Notes: a model not told the origin generated them from the letters alone. DNA of 64,000 nt from Kribbella sp. VKM Ac-2569 (GCF_004216905.1 NZ_SGXJ01000007.1:310001-374000), one strand, 5' to 3'; positions 48,446 to 58,005 are shown, counted from the stretch's first letter. Translations and numbers: made by a program.

Positions 48446-51259
48446 TCATCCGGATCGCGTCAACGCCCAGGCGACCACCTCGTAGCGGCTGGTGAGATCG
48501 AGTTTCTGGCGGAGGTGCTCGAGATGCGTCTCGACGGTACGGCGCGAGATCGTCAGGGAACGCGCGATCTCGTCGTTGCTCAGCCCCTGGCCGGCCAGGT
48601 CGGCGACCTCCAGTTCACGGCGGCTCAGTGGGCGGTCGTCGACCGTCGGCGGGGCGAGCGCCTCGACGATCAGATCGTCCTGCGACAGTTCCCGGCCCGC
48701 GGCCATCAGACGGGCGGCCCGCCGTACGCCGATCTGGCGGCGTAGCCGTTCGACCGTGGCGTCGCAGAACGTCGTCATGGTTCCGGACATCCGGCCGCCA
48801 CGCCGGCTGAGGGCGGTCGCGGCGCCGGCGAGCCGGAGCGCGGCGCGGGTCCGGCCCTCGTTCGCGGCCAGGCTCATGCTCGCCCACAGCCAATCGGGGT
48901 CTTCGATCAAGCCGGAGGCCGCGCGGATCTGGTCGACGACCGCGTCGAGTTGATGCCGGTGCGCGTCGACATCGCCGGCTACCGCGGCGGAGAACGCGAT
49001 GCCGAGCCGGGCGTTCACATTCATCGCGGCGCCACCGCCCGCCAGGCTGACCTCGAGCGCTTCGCGGTAGTGCGTCTCGCCCTCGGCCCAGCGGCCGTTC
49101 TCGAACAGCGTCAGACCGAGTACGGTCAGCGCCCAGCCGCGGCCGCGCTCGTCGCCGGAGCGGGTGAACATGCCGATGCTCTGCTCGCACAGTTCGACTG
49201 CCCGGCCGGTGTCGCCGCTGGATGCCGTCGCCAGCGCGAGATCTCGCAGGCTGCGCGCCGAACCGTTCTGGTCGCCGAGTTGCCGGCGGAGTGTGAGGCT
49301 CTGGTGGTAGGCGCGCCGTGCGGCCGGGTAGTCGCGTTGCCGCCAGGCGAGGCGGCCGAGTCGCGCGAGCGCGGCGGCCCGGACTTTCGGCTCGGCCGGC
49401 GCATGGCCGAGGTACTGCTCGATGCGGGCCCGGGCTTCGTTGACCTGGCCGCGGTGCTCGGAGTAGTAGCCGAGCGCGGTGGACAGACGCAGGGCGAGAT
49501 CGTTGGGCCGGCTGCCTGCCCAGGCCAAGGCCGCCAGGAGATTGGCTTCCTCGCGTTGGAGGTCGACGAGCGCCGTCGCCCGATCCGGTCCGCGGAGGCG
49601 GGCGTCGCCACGACGTACCACGGCCAGATAGTGACGGGCGTGGCGGTCGCGTACGGCGTCCTCGTTGTCGAAGACTGCGACGGCGTACTGGCGGACCGGC
49701 TCCAGGAGCCGGAAACGCAGGCGGCCGTCGGGGAGGGATTCCGTGAGTACGAGGGAGTGATCGACGAGGGCTGCGAGGGTGGTGAGGAGGTCGTCGTCCA
49801 GCCCGGCGACCGCTTCGAGGGCGTCCAGGTCGAAGCCGCCGGCGAACACCGCGAGACGTCCGAACAGCTGTTGCTGCGGAGGTTGCAGGAGACGGTAGCT
49901 CGCGTCGAGCGCGGCGCGCATCGTTGCTTGTCGTCCGTGGCGCTCGTTCAGGAGCGGAGTGAGGCGGTCGAGGACCTGATGTGCGGAGAGGACGCGGATC
50001 CAGGCGGCGGCGAGCTCGACAGCAAGGGGGAGCCCGTCGAGCTGGCGGCAGATCTGGCGGACGGTGGGGCTGTCGTCGCGTGGGAAGTCCGCGTTGACGA
50101 GGCGTGCGCGGTCGATGAAGAGCTCGGTCGCGGTGCGGTCCGGCAGTGGTGGCAGCCGGTAGACATGTTCCCCTGGTGCGGCGAGCGGGACTCGGCTGGT
50201 GGCGAGGACTCGCAGACCTGGACAGTCGGCGAGCAGTTGCACGACGTACGCCGCTGCCTCCGACGCGAGATGCTCGCAGTTGTCGAGAATCAGCAGCAGG
50301 TCGGATGTCGGCCTCAGCACCTCACCCGGCCGGAGCCCGAGCGCCCCCGCGACTCCGCTCGCCACGGAGTCCGCCGCAGCGAGCTCGACCAGCACAAGGG
50401 ACGAGTCCTGCTGGGCCGCGTATTCGCGGACGAGTCTGGTCTTCCCCGCTCCGGGTGGGCCTGCAATCGTCACCAGCCGGGACCCGTTGAGCAAGCGGCC
50501 GACCCGATCGAGCTCGGCGTCCCGTCCGAAGAAGCGGGTCAGCGCCACGCCGCTTCTGCCCGCGCCGACCCGCGCACGCCCGCCTCCGCTGGGCGCGGTG
50601 GTGAGCAGGTTGTGATGGAGGGTCTGTAGCGAGGGTGATGGATCGGTGCCCAGCTCGTCGGTGAGGTGTTGGCGGAGGGCACCGTAGCGTTCCAGGGCCT
50701 CGGCCTGTCGGCCGGCGTCGCGGAGGGCGGTGAGAAGCCTTAGCCACAACGTTTCCCGGAGCGGGTAGCGCGTGGTGAGCTTCTGGAGGTCGGTGATGTC
50801 GGCGTCGGTTCGCTGTTCCCAGGCGGTGAGGTAGCGCTCGACGAGCGCGGGCGTCTCGTGCTCGTCGAACCACGCAGAGAGCGCGCTCCCGAACGGATCT
50901 CCGCGCCACAACGCCAACGCCTGCACGGGTTTGCCGTCGTCGAGCAGCCGATGGAAGCGCAGTACGTCGACACTCTCCACCGGCACGTCGAGGCGGTAGC
51001 CCGCTGGCTCGGTCGTCACCGCGTCGTCGCCGAGCACGCGCCGCAGTCGCCCGACGTACGTCTGCAGGCTGCCGCGCAGGCGCTGCGGCGGATCGTCGGC
51101 CCACAGCGCGCGACCGAGACCGTCGAACGAAACCGTCCGTCCGCAGTTCAGCGCGAGCATCGCCAGCAACGCCCGGACCTTGCGGCCCGGAACCCGAACC
51201 ACCCGCCCGTCCCGACGGATCTCGAACGGGCCGAGCAGCCGAATGTCGAGATGTCCCAT
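48446..51259 (-). CDS. SARP-NB-ARC-TPR regulator with C-terminal LuxR domain
   Basis: A 937-residue regulator. An OmpR-like winged helix opens it (MGHLDIRLLGPFEIRRDG...), followed by a bacterial transcriptional activator domain (about 95-240, ALWRGDPFGS...LRETLWLRLLTALRDAGRQAEALERY). The NTPase module has Walker A GPPGAGKTRLV near 285 and Walker B LLLILDNCEHL, then a TPR region (about 600-850). The C-terminal LuxR helix-turn-helix is SRRELEVADLAGQGLSNDEIARSLTISRRTVETHLEHLRQ (about 870-937). ATG 51259 follows GGGGGTGA. SARP and LAL regulators control secondary metabolism; carrying both DNA-binding types in one chain is uncommon. It is divergent from a LysE exporter. Confidence 0.9.
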   Translation of the reverse strand: MGHLDIRLLGPFEIRRDGRVVRVPGRKVRALLAMLALNCGRTVSFDGLGRALWADDPPQRLRGSLQTYVGRLRRVLGDDAVTTEPAGYRLDVPVESVDVLRFHRLLDDGKPVQALALWRGDPFGSALSAWFDEHETPALVERYLTAWEQRTDADITDLQKLTTRYPLRETLWLRLLTALRDAGRQAEALERYGALRQHLTDELGTDPSPSLQTLHHNLLTTAPSGGGRARVGAGRSGVALTRFFGRDAELDRVGRLLNGSRLVTIAGPPGAGKTRLVREYAAQQDSSLVLVELAAADSVASGVAGALGLRPGEVLRPTSDLLLILDNCEHLASEAAAYVVQLLADCPGLRVLATSRVPLAAPGEHVYRLPPLPDRTATELFIDRARLVNADFPRDDSPTVRQICRQLDGLPLAVELAAAWIRVLSAHQVLDRLTPLLNERHGRQATMRAALDASYRLLQPPQQQLFGRLAVFAGGFDLDALEAVAGLDDDLLTTLAALVDHSLVLTESLPDGRLRFRLLEPVRQYAVAVFDNEDAVRDRHARHYLAVVRRGDARLRGPDRATALVDLQREEANLLAALAWAGSRPNDLALRLSTALGYYSEHRGQVNEARARIEQYLGHAPAEPKVRAAALARLGRLAWRQRDYPAARRAYHQSLTLRRQLGDQNGSARSLRDLALATASSGDTGRAVELCEQSIGMFTRSGDERGRGWALTVLGLTLFENGRWAEGETHYREALEVSLAGGGAAMNVNARLGIAFSAAVAGDVDAHRHQLDAVVDQIRAASGLIEDPDWLWASMSLAANEGRTRAALRLAGAATALSRRGGRMSGTMTTFCDATVERLRRQIGVRRAARLMAAGRELSQDDLIVEALAPPTVDDRPLSRRELEVADLAGQGLSNDEIARSLTISRRTVETHLEHLRQKLDLTSRYEVVAWALTRSG

Positions 51260-51386
51260 CTCACCCCCGAGAGATACGGCCACCCACTCTACCGATCCAC
51301 CGGGTCGTCCCCGATTGACAGCGAACTGGCAGCGGCCGTCCGTACGGTCTCTTCCTGAGCGGGCGAAGGCCCGGATCGGGGGGATC

Positions 51387-52007
51387 ATGCCAAGCGGGAC
51401 AACAGTCCTGTCCTTCTGCCTGGCGGCTCTGGTGGTGCTCGTCGTACCAGGGCCGTCGGTCGCCTACGTGGTGGCGTGCAGCCTGCGCCACGGCCGCACA
51501 GCTGGCCTCGCATCCGTGCTCGGCCTGGAACTCGGCGCGCTCGTCCACGTCGTCGCGGCCGCCGCGGGACTGGGTGCGGTACTCACGTCGTCACCTGACC
51601 TGTTCCGGCTGATCAGGTATGCCGGTGCCGGCTATCTGCTCGTGATGGGAGTACGCGAGTTCCGTCCGCCGAGCGACAATGCACCCAAGCACCGTGCCCT
51701 GCCGAGGAGCTGTCTCCGGATGATCCGCGACGGCATCTTCGTCGACCTGCTGAACCCGAAGACGGTGCTGTTCTTCCTCGCGTTCCTTCCACAGTTCGTC
51801 CGTCCGGCGGAGGGGTCCGGACCGACACAGATCCTCGTCCTCGGTGCCTGCTTCGTCCTCCTGGCCGCCGCCTGCGACGCAACCTACGCCACGATCGCCG
51901 GCACCCTGGCCCCCCGGATCCACCGATCCCCGCAAGCCCGACGCAGAATCAAACAGACGACCGGAGGCGTCTATCTGGCCCTTGCCGGGCTCGCGGTGGT
52001 GTCCTAG
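51387..52007 (+). CDS. LysE/RhtB-family amino-acid exporter
   Basis: A 206-residue membrane protein with about six helices and family blocks VVPGPSVAYVVACSLRHGRTAGLASVLG and GIFVDLLNPKTVLFFLAFLPQF. It exports an amino acid or derivative. GGGGGGATC precedes ATG 51387; the in-frame upstream extension lies inside the divergent regulator gene. The SARP-LuxR regulator opposite may control it. Its stop interlocks with the phospholipase stop via CTAG. Confidence 0.92.
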   Translation: MPSGTTVLSFCLAALVVLVVPGPSVAYVVACSLRHGRTAGLASVLGLELGALVHVVAAAAGLGAVLTSSPDLFRLIRYAGAGYLLVMGVREFRPPSDNAPKHRALPRSCLRMIRDGIFVDLLNPKTVLFFLAFLPQFVRPAEGSGPTQILVLGACFVLLAAACDATYATIAGTLAPRIHRSPQARRRIKQTTGGVYLALAGLAVVS

Positions 52008-54037
52008 ACGGTCTTGATGGCGGGGTCGCTGAGGCTGGGGGTGCCGGTTTCTACGTGGCCGGCCAGGCGGCGGAGGTAGGTCGCGTCGGTGGCGGTGGTG
52101 ATCGAGACGTCGTACCAGCCGTTGGTGGTGGTGATGGTGCGGGTGGTGGTGCCCTTGAGTAGGTCGAGGTTCTGGGTGGTGCCGGCGTACGTGTTGGTGA
52201 TCGTGATGCGGCGGGCGATGTCGGAGGTGAAGGTGAGTACGACGTTGCCGGTGGCGGCGTTCTCGCGGGCGGTGAGTTCCAGGCCGGTTGCGGGCTTGCC
52301 CTTGAAGGTGCGGAGGAAGCCGTTCGGGCCGTGGACGGTGAGGTCGGTGACGCCGGCGGAGTAGATCGGGTTCCAGCTGTCGGCGACGGTCTTGCCGGCC
52401 TCGGTGGTGTACGTCCACGGGCCGTCGGTACGGTTCGCGGACGTGATCAGGAACTGCGCGCCCGCGCGCGCCCCGGAGCTGAACGTCAGCCTGTACTTGC
52501 TATCGGCAACGGCTCCGTCGACGACCGGTGCGTAGGGCAACGGCCGGGTACGGCGGCGGCCGCGTTCCTGCGCCGGGATCTTGCCGACCGCGGGCGGCGT
52601 CGGCACGTAGTCCGGGTGCCGCTTGTTGTCCGGCGGCTCGTACGCGCTCGTATCCGGGAGAGTGACCGGCTGTGTCGCCGCCGTACCGAAGTCGAACGCC
52701 GACGTCAGGTCGCCGCAGATCGCCCGGCGCCACGGCGAGATGTTCGGTTCGTGGACGCCGAAACGGGACTCCATGAACCGGATGATCGACGTGTGGTCGA
52801 AGACCTCGGAGCAGGTGTAGCCGCCGGTGCTCCACGGAGACACCACGAGCATCGGCACCCGCTGGCCGAGGCCGTAGGCGCCGTGGGCGGCCTTCGATCC
52901 GGTGTACAGATCGGGGTTCGGGTCGACCGTCGACAACCCTTGGTTGGCATCCATCGGCGGGTACGGCGGTACGACGTGATCGAAGAAGCCGTCGTTCTCG
53001 TCGTACGTGATGAACAGCGCGGTCTTGCTCCACACCTCGGGGTTCGCGGTGAGCGCGTCGAGGACCTGCGAGATGTACCAGGCGCCGTAGTTGGCCGGCC
53101 AGTTCGGGTGCTCGGTGAACGCCTCGGGCGCCGCGATCCAGGAGATCTTCGGCAGCCGGTTGTTCTGCACGTCGGCGGTGAGCTGGGCGAACAGGCTCTC
53201 GCCGGCCTTCGCGTTCGTGCCGGTGCGAGCCTTGTCGTACAACGGGTTCCCGGGCTGCGCGGTGCGGTACTTGTTGAAGTACAGCAGCGAGTTGTCGCCG
53301 TAGTTCCCGCGGTACGCGTCGTCGATCCAGCCCCACCCGTGGTCGCCGTCCAGGCCGTCACCGATGTCCTGGTAGATCTTCCACGAGACACCGGCCTGCT
53401 CGAGCCGTTCCGGGTACGTCGTCCACCCGTAGCCGGCCTCGTCGTTGCCGAGGACCGGGCCGCCGCCGGTGCCGTCGTTACCCGTGTAACCGGTCCACAT
53501 GTAGTAGCGGTTCGGGTCGGTGGAGCCCATGAACGAGCAGTGGTACGCGTCGCACACCGTGAACTTGTCCGCGAGCGCGTAGTGGAACGGGATGTCCTCC
53601 CGGGTCAGGTACGCCATCGTGGTCGACGTCTTCGCCGGGATCCACTGGTCGTACTTGCCGTTGTTCACCGCGAGATGCGCGTCGGACCAGCTGTGCGCGA
53701 GGTCCTGGATGAACTGCATTCCGAGGTTGTCGGCCTCCGGCCGGAACGGCAGGATCTCCTTGCCGAGGGCACTCTTCTGGTGCCACACCGACTGTCCGCT
53801 CGGCAGTGTCACCGGTCGCGGGTCACCGAACCCGCGGACGCCGTTCAGGCTGCCGAAGTAGTGGTCGAACGACCGGTTCTCCTGCATCAGTACGACGATG
53901 TGCTCGACGTCCTGGATACTGCCGAGCCGGCGGTGCGCGGGGATCGCGGCGGCCTGCTCGATGCTGTTCGCCATCGCGGCGAACGCAGCCGACGCTCCGG
54001 CCATTTGCAGGAACCTACGGCGATTGATATCTGGCAT
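52004..54037 (-). CDS. Tat-exported phospholipase C (phosphocholine-specific type)
   Basis: A 677-residue secreted phosphoesterase. The twin-arginine signal INRRRFLQMAGAS opens it, with probable cleavage near AAAIPA. The catalytic alkaline-phosphatase-like domain (to about 450) has VVLMQENRSFDHYFG (metal and nucleophile region), VCDAYHCSFMGSTDPNR, ITYDENDGFFDHV and VFDHTSIIRFME. Two C-terminal beta domains of the DUF756 kind follow (about 500-585 and 590-675). It cleaves phosphatidylcholine or sphingomyelin head groups, releasing phosphate. AGGAG 8 nt before ATG 54037 supports the start. A PHO-box-like repeat lies upstream. Confidence 0.92.
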   Translation of the reverse strand: MPDINRRRFLQMAGASAAFAAMANSIEQAAAIPAHRRLGSIQDVEHIVVLMQENRSFDHYFGSLNGVRGFGDPRPVTLPSGQSVWHQKSALGKEILPFRPEADNLGMQFIQDLAHSWSDAHLAVNNGKYDQWIPAKTSTTMAYLTREDIPFHYALADKFTVCDAYHCSFMGSTDPNRYYMWTGYTGNDGTGGGPVLGNDEAGYGWTTYPERLEQAGVSWKIYQDIGDGLDGDHGWGWIDDAYRGNYGDNSLLYFNKYRTAQPGNPLYDKARTGTNAKAGESLFAQLTADVQNNRLPKISWIAAPEAFTEHPNWPANYGAWYISQVLDALTANPEVWSKTALFITYDENDGFFDHVVPPYPPMDANQGLSTVDPNPDLYTGSKAAHGAYGLGQRVPMLVVSPWSTGGYTCSEVFDHTSIIRFMESRFGVHEPNISPWRRAICGDLTSAFDFGTAATQPVTLPDTSAYEPPDNKRHPDYVPTPPAVGKIPAQERGRRRTRPLPYAPVVDGAVADSKYRLTFSSGARAGAQFLITSANRTDGPWTYTTEAGKTVADSWNPIYSAGVTDLTVHGPNGFLRTFKGKPATGLELTARENAATGNVVLTFTSDIARRITITNTYAGTTQNLDLLKGTTTRTITTTNGWYDVSITTATDATYLRRLAGHVETGTPSLSDPAIKTV

Positions 54038-54095
54038 GCGAGTCTCCTAACGGGGCGGATGGAGTCTGAAACACCAGGACTGCAACGCAGGCACC

Positions 54096-54128
54096 TTAGC
54101 CTGAACGATTAACCGACGGAAGATGAAC
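54096..54128 (-). promoter_or_regulatory. PHO-box-like direct repeats upstream of phospholipase C
   Basis: On the minus strand, three consecutive 11-bp units: GTTCATCTTCC, GTCGGTTAATC, GTTCAGGCTAA. The first is close to the Streptomyces PhoP unit (GTTCACC-type), the third shares GTTCA and the middle one is poor. A further GTTCACAACGG lies at 54158-54168, out of phase. Suggests phosphate-starvation control, weakly. Confidence 0.35.
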
Positions 54129-54269
54129 TTTCCTGTCCTCAACTTGTGATTTTCAAACCGTTGTGAACGGCGGGCCTGGAGTTCGATCACCGGGGCGATT
54201 GCTCTCGGCGACGTTCGGCGGAAGACTGGATCAGCGCGGCCTGGGGGACTCGGGGTGGGGGAGGCTGCG

Positions 54270-56498
54270 ATGGCTGGGCGGGCGCTTTTCGGCGCCAGGG
54301 AAACAGAACACGAGCGGCTTCAGGGCGAGCTGACGATCCTGACCGAGCAGTTCGCGGCAGCCAACGAAGTACTGTCCGCGGTCGGTCGCTCCGCCGGCGA
54401 CCCGGACGCGGTCCTCACCACCATCGTCGAGAGCGCCTGCCGGCTCTGCCGCTCGCAAGCCGCGCAGCTCTACCTGTTCGAGGACGGCTACTACCGGTTG
54501 TCCAAGGCGGTCGGCATGTCGGCGGAGTCGATCCGCTACCTCACCGAGCACCCGATCCCGATGGATCGCGGCTCGCTGGTCGGCCGGGCCGGTCTGGAGC
54601 GCGCCACCCAGCAGATCCCCGACGTACTGGCAGATCCGGACTTCAACCGTCAGGACCTGCAGCGGGTGGCGGGGTTCCGCACCACCATGGGAGCGCCGAT
54701 GCTCGTCGACGACGAGGTGGTCGGCGCGCTGGCGGTCTGGCGTAACGAGGTCATGCCCTTCAGCCAGGGTGAGCAGAACCTCGTGACAGGGTTCGCCGGG
54801 CAGGCGGCGATGGCGGTCAACAGCGTGAAGCTCGTCCAGCAACTGGAGGCTCGAGGTGCCGAGCTGGCGCGAAGAGTCGGCGAGCTCGAGGCGCTGCGCG
54901 AGGTCGGCGAAACAGTCAATTCCAGCCTCGACGTCTCCAAGGTGCTGTCGACCATCGCCAAGCACGCGGTCGAGATCTCGGCCACCGACGGCGGCTCGAT
55001 CATGGAGTACGACGAGGGCGCGCGGTGTTTCCTGGTCCGTAGCGTCTACCAGACCGATCCGAGTGTGATCGAACGGCTGCGGACGACCCGCATCCACCTC
55101 GACGAGACCCTGGTCGGCCGCGCGGCCAAGGTCGGCCGGCCGCTGGCGGTCTCCGATCTCGACGCGGCGGAACTCGATCCACACCTGTCGGTCCTGTACG
55201 ACGCCGGCTGGCGTTCCCTGGTCGCCGTACCGCTGCTGCGCGGGGGACAGATCGTCGGCTCGCTGGTCGTCCGCCGCAAACGACCGGGCGAGTTCTCGGC
55301 CGAGACGCTGACGCTGCTGGAGATGTTCGCCGACCAGTCGACGCTCGCGCTGCTCAACGCTCAGCTCTATCGCGAGTTGACGCAGCGTAGCGCGGAGTTG
55401 GAGGTGGCCAGCCGGCACAAGTCCGAGTTCCTGGCCAGCATGTCGCACGAGTTGCGGACGCCGTTGAACGCCGTCCTCGGTTTCTCCGAAGTCCTGCTGG
55501 AGCGGATGTTCGGCGAGCTCAACGAGCGGCAGGAGGAGTACCTGCGCGACATCCACGGCTCGGGAAAGCATCTGCTCGAACTGCTGAACGAGATCCTCGA
55601 CCTGTCCAAGGTGGAGGCCGGGCGGATGGAGCTGGAGTACTCGACGTTCCCGTTGCGCCGCGTGCTCGACAACACTGCGGCAATGCTGCGCGAGCGGGCC
55701 ACCGTGCACGGCATCGACCTGCGGGTCGAGGTCGGGCCCGGCATCGACGAGGTGTACGCCGACGAGCTGCGACTGAAGCAAGTGGTGCTGAACCTGACGA
55801 CCAACGCGGTGAAGTTCACCGGCGACGGCGGGTCGGTGGTGGTGCGGGCGACCCGGTCCGGCGCCGAGGTGCACATCTCGGTCACCGACACCGGACGCGG
55901 CGTACCGCCGGAGGACCGGGAGCGGATCTTCGAGTCGTTCCAGCAGGGCGGCCGGGGTCCGTCGCAGGAGGAGGGCACCGGACTCGGGCTGACCCTGTCG
56001 CGGCGGATCGTCGAGCTGCTCGGCGGGCGGATGTGGCTGGACAGCGAGGTCGGGGTCGGCAGCACGTTCGGATTCTCCTTGCGGAGCAGGGCGAACGAGC
56101 ACCGGCCGGACACCACGACGTCCGTCGGCGATGTGGTCGTCATCGAGGACGATCGCCCGTCGATCGACCTGATCACCGCCTACCTGACCGGTGCCGCGCT
56201 GCGCGTGACGGTGGCCGAGGACGGTCAGTCCGGGCTGGACGCCGTACGACGGGTCCGGCCGGCTGCTGTCCTGCTGGACATCCGGTTGCCGGGGATCGAC
56301 GGGTGGGCGGTGCTGCAGGCGCTGAAGGCCGAGCCGGAGACCCGCGACATCCCGGTCGTCGTGGTGTCGATCGTGGACGAACAGGCGCGCGGTGCCGCGC
56401 TCGGTGCCGCCGCCTATCTGGTCAAACCGGTCAGCAGGGACGCTTTGCTCCGCGCTCTCCGAGCAGTCGGGGCCACAACCGAGGGGGATGCTCGATGA
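54270..56498 (+). CDS. Hybrid sensor kinase: GAF-GAF-HisKA-HATPase-receiver
   Basis: A 742-residue soluble hybrid kinase with no membrane helix. Two GAF domains (about 30-190 and 215-370) are joined by a coiled coil (LVQQLEARGAELARRVGELEALREVGE). Then come the H-box FLASMSHELRTPLNAVLGFSEVL, N-box LNLTTNAVKFTG, DTGRGVPPEDRERIFESF and GTGLGLTLSRRIVELLGG. A C-terminal receiver (about 620-740) has its phospho-acceptor in AVLLDIRLPGIDGW and Lys in YLVKPVS. ATG 54270 is preferred over GTG 54255 because GGAGG lies 6-7 nt upstream. It is the first of a five-gene chain; its stop overlaps the next ATG. Signal unknown, probably cytoplasmic. Confidence 0.93.
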   Translation: MAGRALFGARETEHERLQGELTILTEQFAAANEVLSAVGRSAGDPDAVLTTIVESACRLCRSQAAQLYLFEDGYYRLSKAVGMSAESIRYLTEHPIPMDRGSLVGRAGLERATQQIPDVLADPDFNRQDLQRVAGFRTTMGAPMLVDDEVVGALAVWRNEVMPFSQGEQNLVTGFAGQAAMAVNSVKLVQQLEARGAELARRVGELEALREVGETVNSSLDVSKVLSTIAKHAVEISATDGGSIMEYDEGARCFLVRSVYQTDPSVIERLRTTRIHLDETLVGRAAKVGRPLAVSDLDAAELDPHLSVLYDAGWRSLVAVPLLRGGQIVGSLVVRRKRPGEFSAETLTLLEMFADQSTLALLNAQLYRELTQRSAELEVASRHKSEFLASMSHELRTPLNAVLGFSEVLLERMFGELNERQEEYLRDIHGSGKHLLELLNEILDLSKVEAGRMELEYSTFPLRRVLDNTAAMLRERATVHGIDLRVEVGPGIDEVYADELRLKQVVLNLTTNAVKFTGDGGSVVVRATRSGAEVHISVTDTGRGVPPEDRERIFESFQQGGRGPSQEEGTGLGLTLSRRIVELLGGRMWLDSEVGVGSTFGFSLRSRANEHRPDTTTSVGDVVVIEDDRPSIDLITAYLTGAALRVTVAEDGQSGLDAVRRVRPAAVLLDIRLPGIDGWAVLQALKAEPETRDIPVVVVSIVDEQARGAALGAAAYLVKPVSRDALLRALRAVGATTEGDAR

Positions 56499-56878
56499 GC
56501 TCAGGCCGGATCCTGGTAGTGGAGGACAATCCGAAGAATCTCAAGCTGGTCAGGGATGTGCTGCGATTCTCCGGCTACGAGGTGATCGAGGCGACCTCGG
56601 GTGAGGACGGCGTCCGGCTGGCCGCCTCGGAGCGGCCGGACCTGATCCTGATGGACCTGCAGCTGCCCGGCATCGACGGCGCCGAGGCATTGCGCCGGAT
56701 CCGCGCCGGTGAGCGGGCGCACGCCGTGCCGGTGGTGGCGGTGACCGCGTTCGCGATGGATCACGACCGGCAGAAAGCGTTCGACTCCGGGTTCACCGGG
56801 TACGTCGAGAAGCCGATCAGCGTGCGCCGGCTGCCGCAGCAGGTGAGGGACTTCCTCCGGCTGGGCGGTGCGACATGA
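56495..56878 (+). CDS. Single-domain response regulator
   Basis: A 127-residue stand-alone receiver (CheY/DivK-like): ILVVEDNPKNLKLVRDVL, phospho-acceptor in LILMDLQLPGIDGAEA (about residue 54), and the Lys in GYVEKPISV. No output domain. Its start and stop both overlap its neighbours by ATGA. It is probably a phosphorelay shuttle between the hybrid kinase and the receiver-cyclase. Confidence 0.94.
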   Translation: MSSGRILVVEDNPKNLKLVRDVLRFSGYEVIEATSGEDGVRLAASERPDLILMDLQLPGIDGAEALRRIRAGERAHAVPVVAVTAFAMDHDRQKAFDSGFTGYVEKPISVRRLPQQVRDFLRLGGAT

Positions 56879-58005
56879 CTGCCGCGACGACCAGGGTGCT
56901 CGTGGTCGACGACCAGCCGCCGAACGTCCGGCTGCTGGAGGCGATCCTCAGTCCGCGCGGGTACGACGTACTGACCTCTCCCTCGGGCGAGCAGGCGCTG
57001 GAGCTGATCGATGCCGGGGACATCGATCTCGTCCTGCTCGATATCCTGATGCCGGGGATGGACGGGTACGAGGTGTGCCGGCGGATCCGGGACCAGGTGA
57101 ACACGGCGTACCTGCCGGTCGTGATGGTGACGGCCAGCGGCGACGAACAGAAGGTGAAGGCGCTCGAGGCCGGGGCGGACGACTTCCTCACCAAGCCGGT
57201 CAACCAGAGCGAACTGCTCGCCCGGGTGGCGTCGCTGGCCCGGATCAAGCGGTACCAGGACACGATCAAACGCCAGGCCGCCGAGCTGACCGCGTGGAAC
57301 CAGCAACTCGAGTCACGGGTCGAGAGCCAGGTGTCGCAGCTGCAGCGGATGGGCCGGCTGCGCCGGTTCCTCAGCCCGCAGCTGGCCGAGCTGATCGTGG
57401 ACTCCGGTGACGAGTCGTTCCTGGCCAGCCACCGGCGCGAGATCGTCGTGGTCTTCTGCGACCTGCGCGGGTTCACCGCGTTCGCGGAGGCGAGCGAGCC
57501 GGAGGAGGTGATGGGCGTGCTGGCGGAGTACCACCACGCGCTCGGCGACCTGATCTTCCGGTTCGAGGGAACGCTGGAGCGATTCGCGGGCGACGGACTG
57601 ATGGTGTTCTTCAACGATCCGGTGCGCTGCGAGGACGGCCCGTTGCGGGCGCTGCGGATGAGCGTCGCGATGCGGACCCGGGTCCGCGGGCTGGCCGAGA
57701 CGTGGAGCCGTCGTGGGCATGACCTGGCGCTCGGGATCGGGGTCGCGCAGGGCTACGCGACCCTCGGGACCATCGGGTTCGACGGACGGCTCGACTACGC
57801 GGCGATCGGGAGCGTGACCAACCTGTCGGCGCGCCTGTGCGCCGACGCCGAACCCTGGCAGATCCTCGCCACCGAACGGGTCTACGCCGCCGCCGGTGAC
57901 GTGGTGATCGGCGAGGACGCCGGACTCCGCCAGGTCCGCGGGTTCAGCCGGAATGTGCACGCCTACAGCATTCGTGGTCTCGACAACTCACGGATCGTGT
58001 CATGA
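56875..58005 (+). CDS. Receiver-class III nucleotide cyclase
   Basis: A 376-residue fusion. The receiver (7-120) has LVVDDQPPNVRLLEA, Asp in LVLLDILMPGMDG and Lys in FLTKPVNQ. A coiled coil follows (IKRQAAELTAWNQQLESRVE), then RRFLSPQLAELIV and a class III cyclase domain (about 185-345). Metal-binding Asp residues are present (VFCDLRGFT and RFAGDGLMVFF), as are the transition-state Asn and Arg in TNLSARL. The residues that select the purine in classical adenylate cyclases are not standard: the Lys position is Arg (ERFAGD) and the Asp/Thr position is Ala (DYAAIG). It should make a cyclic nucleotide when phosphorylated; which one is open. Confidence 0.9.
   Translation: MTAATTRVLVVDDQPPNVRLLEAILSPRGYDVLTSPSGEQALELIDAGDIDLVLLDILMPGMDGYEVCRRIRDQVNTAYLPVVMVTASGDEQKVKALEAGADDFLTKPVNQSELLARVASLARIKRYQDTIKRQAAELTAWNQQLESRVESQVSQLQRMGRLRRFLSPQLAELIVDSGDESFLASHRREIVVVFCDLRGFTAFAEASEPEEVMGVLAEYHHALGDLIFRFEGTLERFAGDGLMVFFNDPVRCEDGPLRALRMSVAMRTRVRGLAETWSRRGHDLALGIGVAQGYATLGTIGFDGRLDYAAIGSVTNLSARLCADAEPWQILATERVYAAAGDVVIGEDAGLRQVRGFSRNVHAYSIRGLDNSRIVS

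Noticed and set aside
48950..50629. 559-codon plus-strand open frame
   Set aside because: Antisense to the SARP-LuxR regulator, whose ATPase and TPR motifs are clear.
54231..56102. 623-codon minus-strand open frame
   Set aside because: Shadow of the hybrid kinase gene; no motifs.
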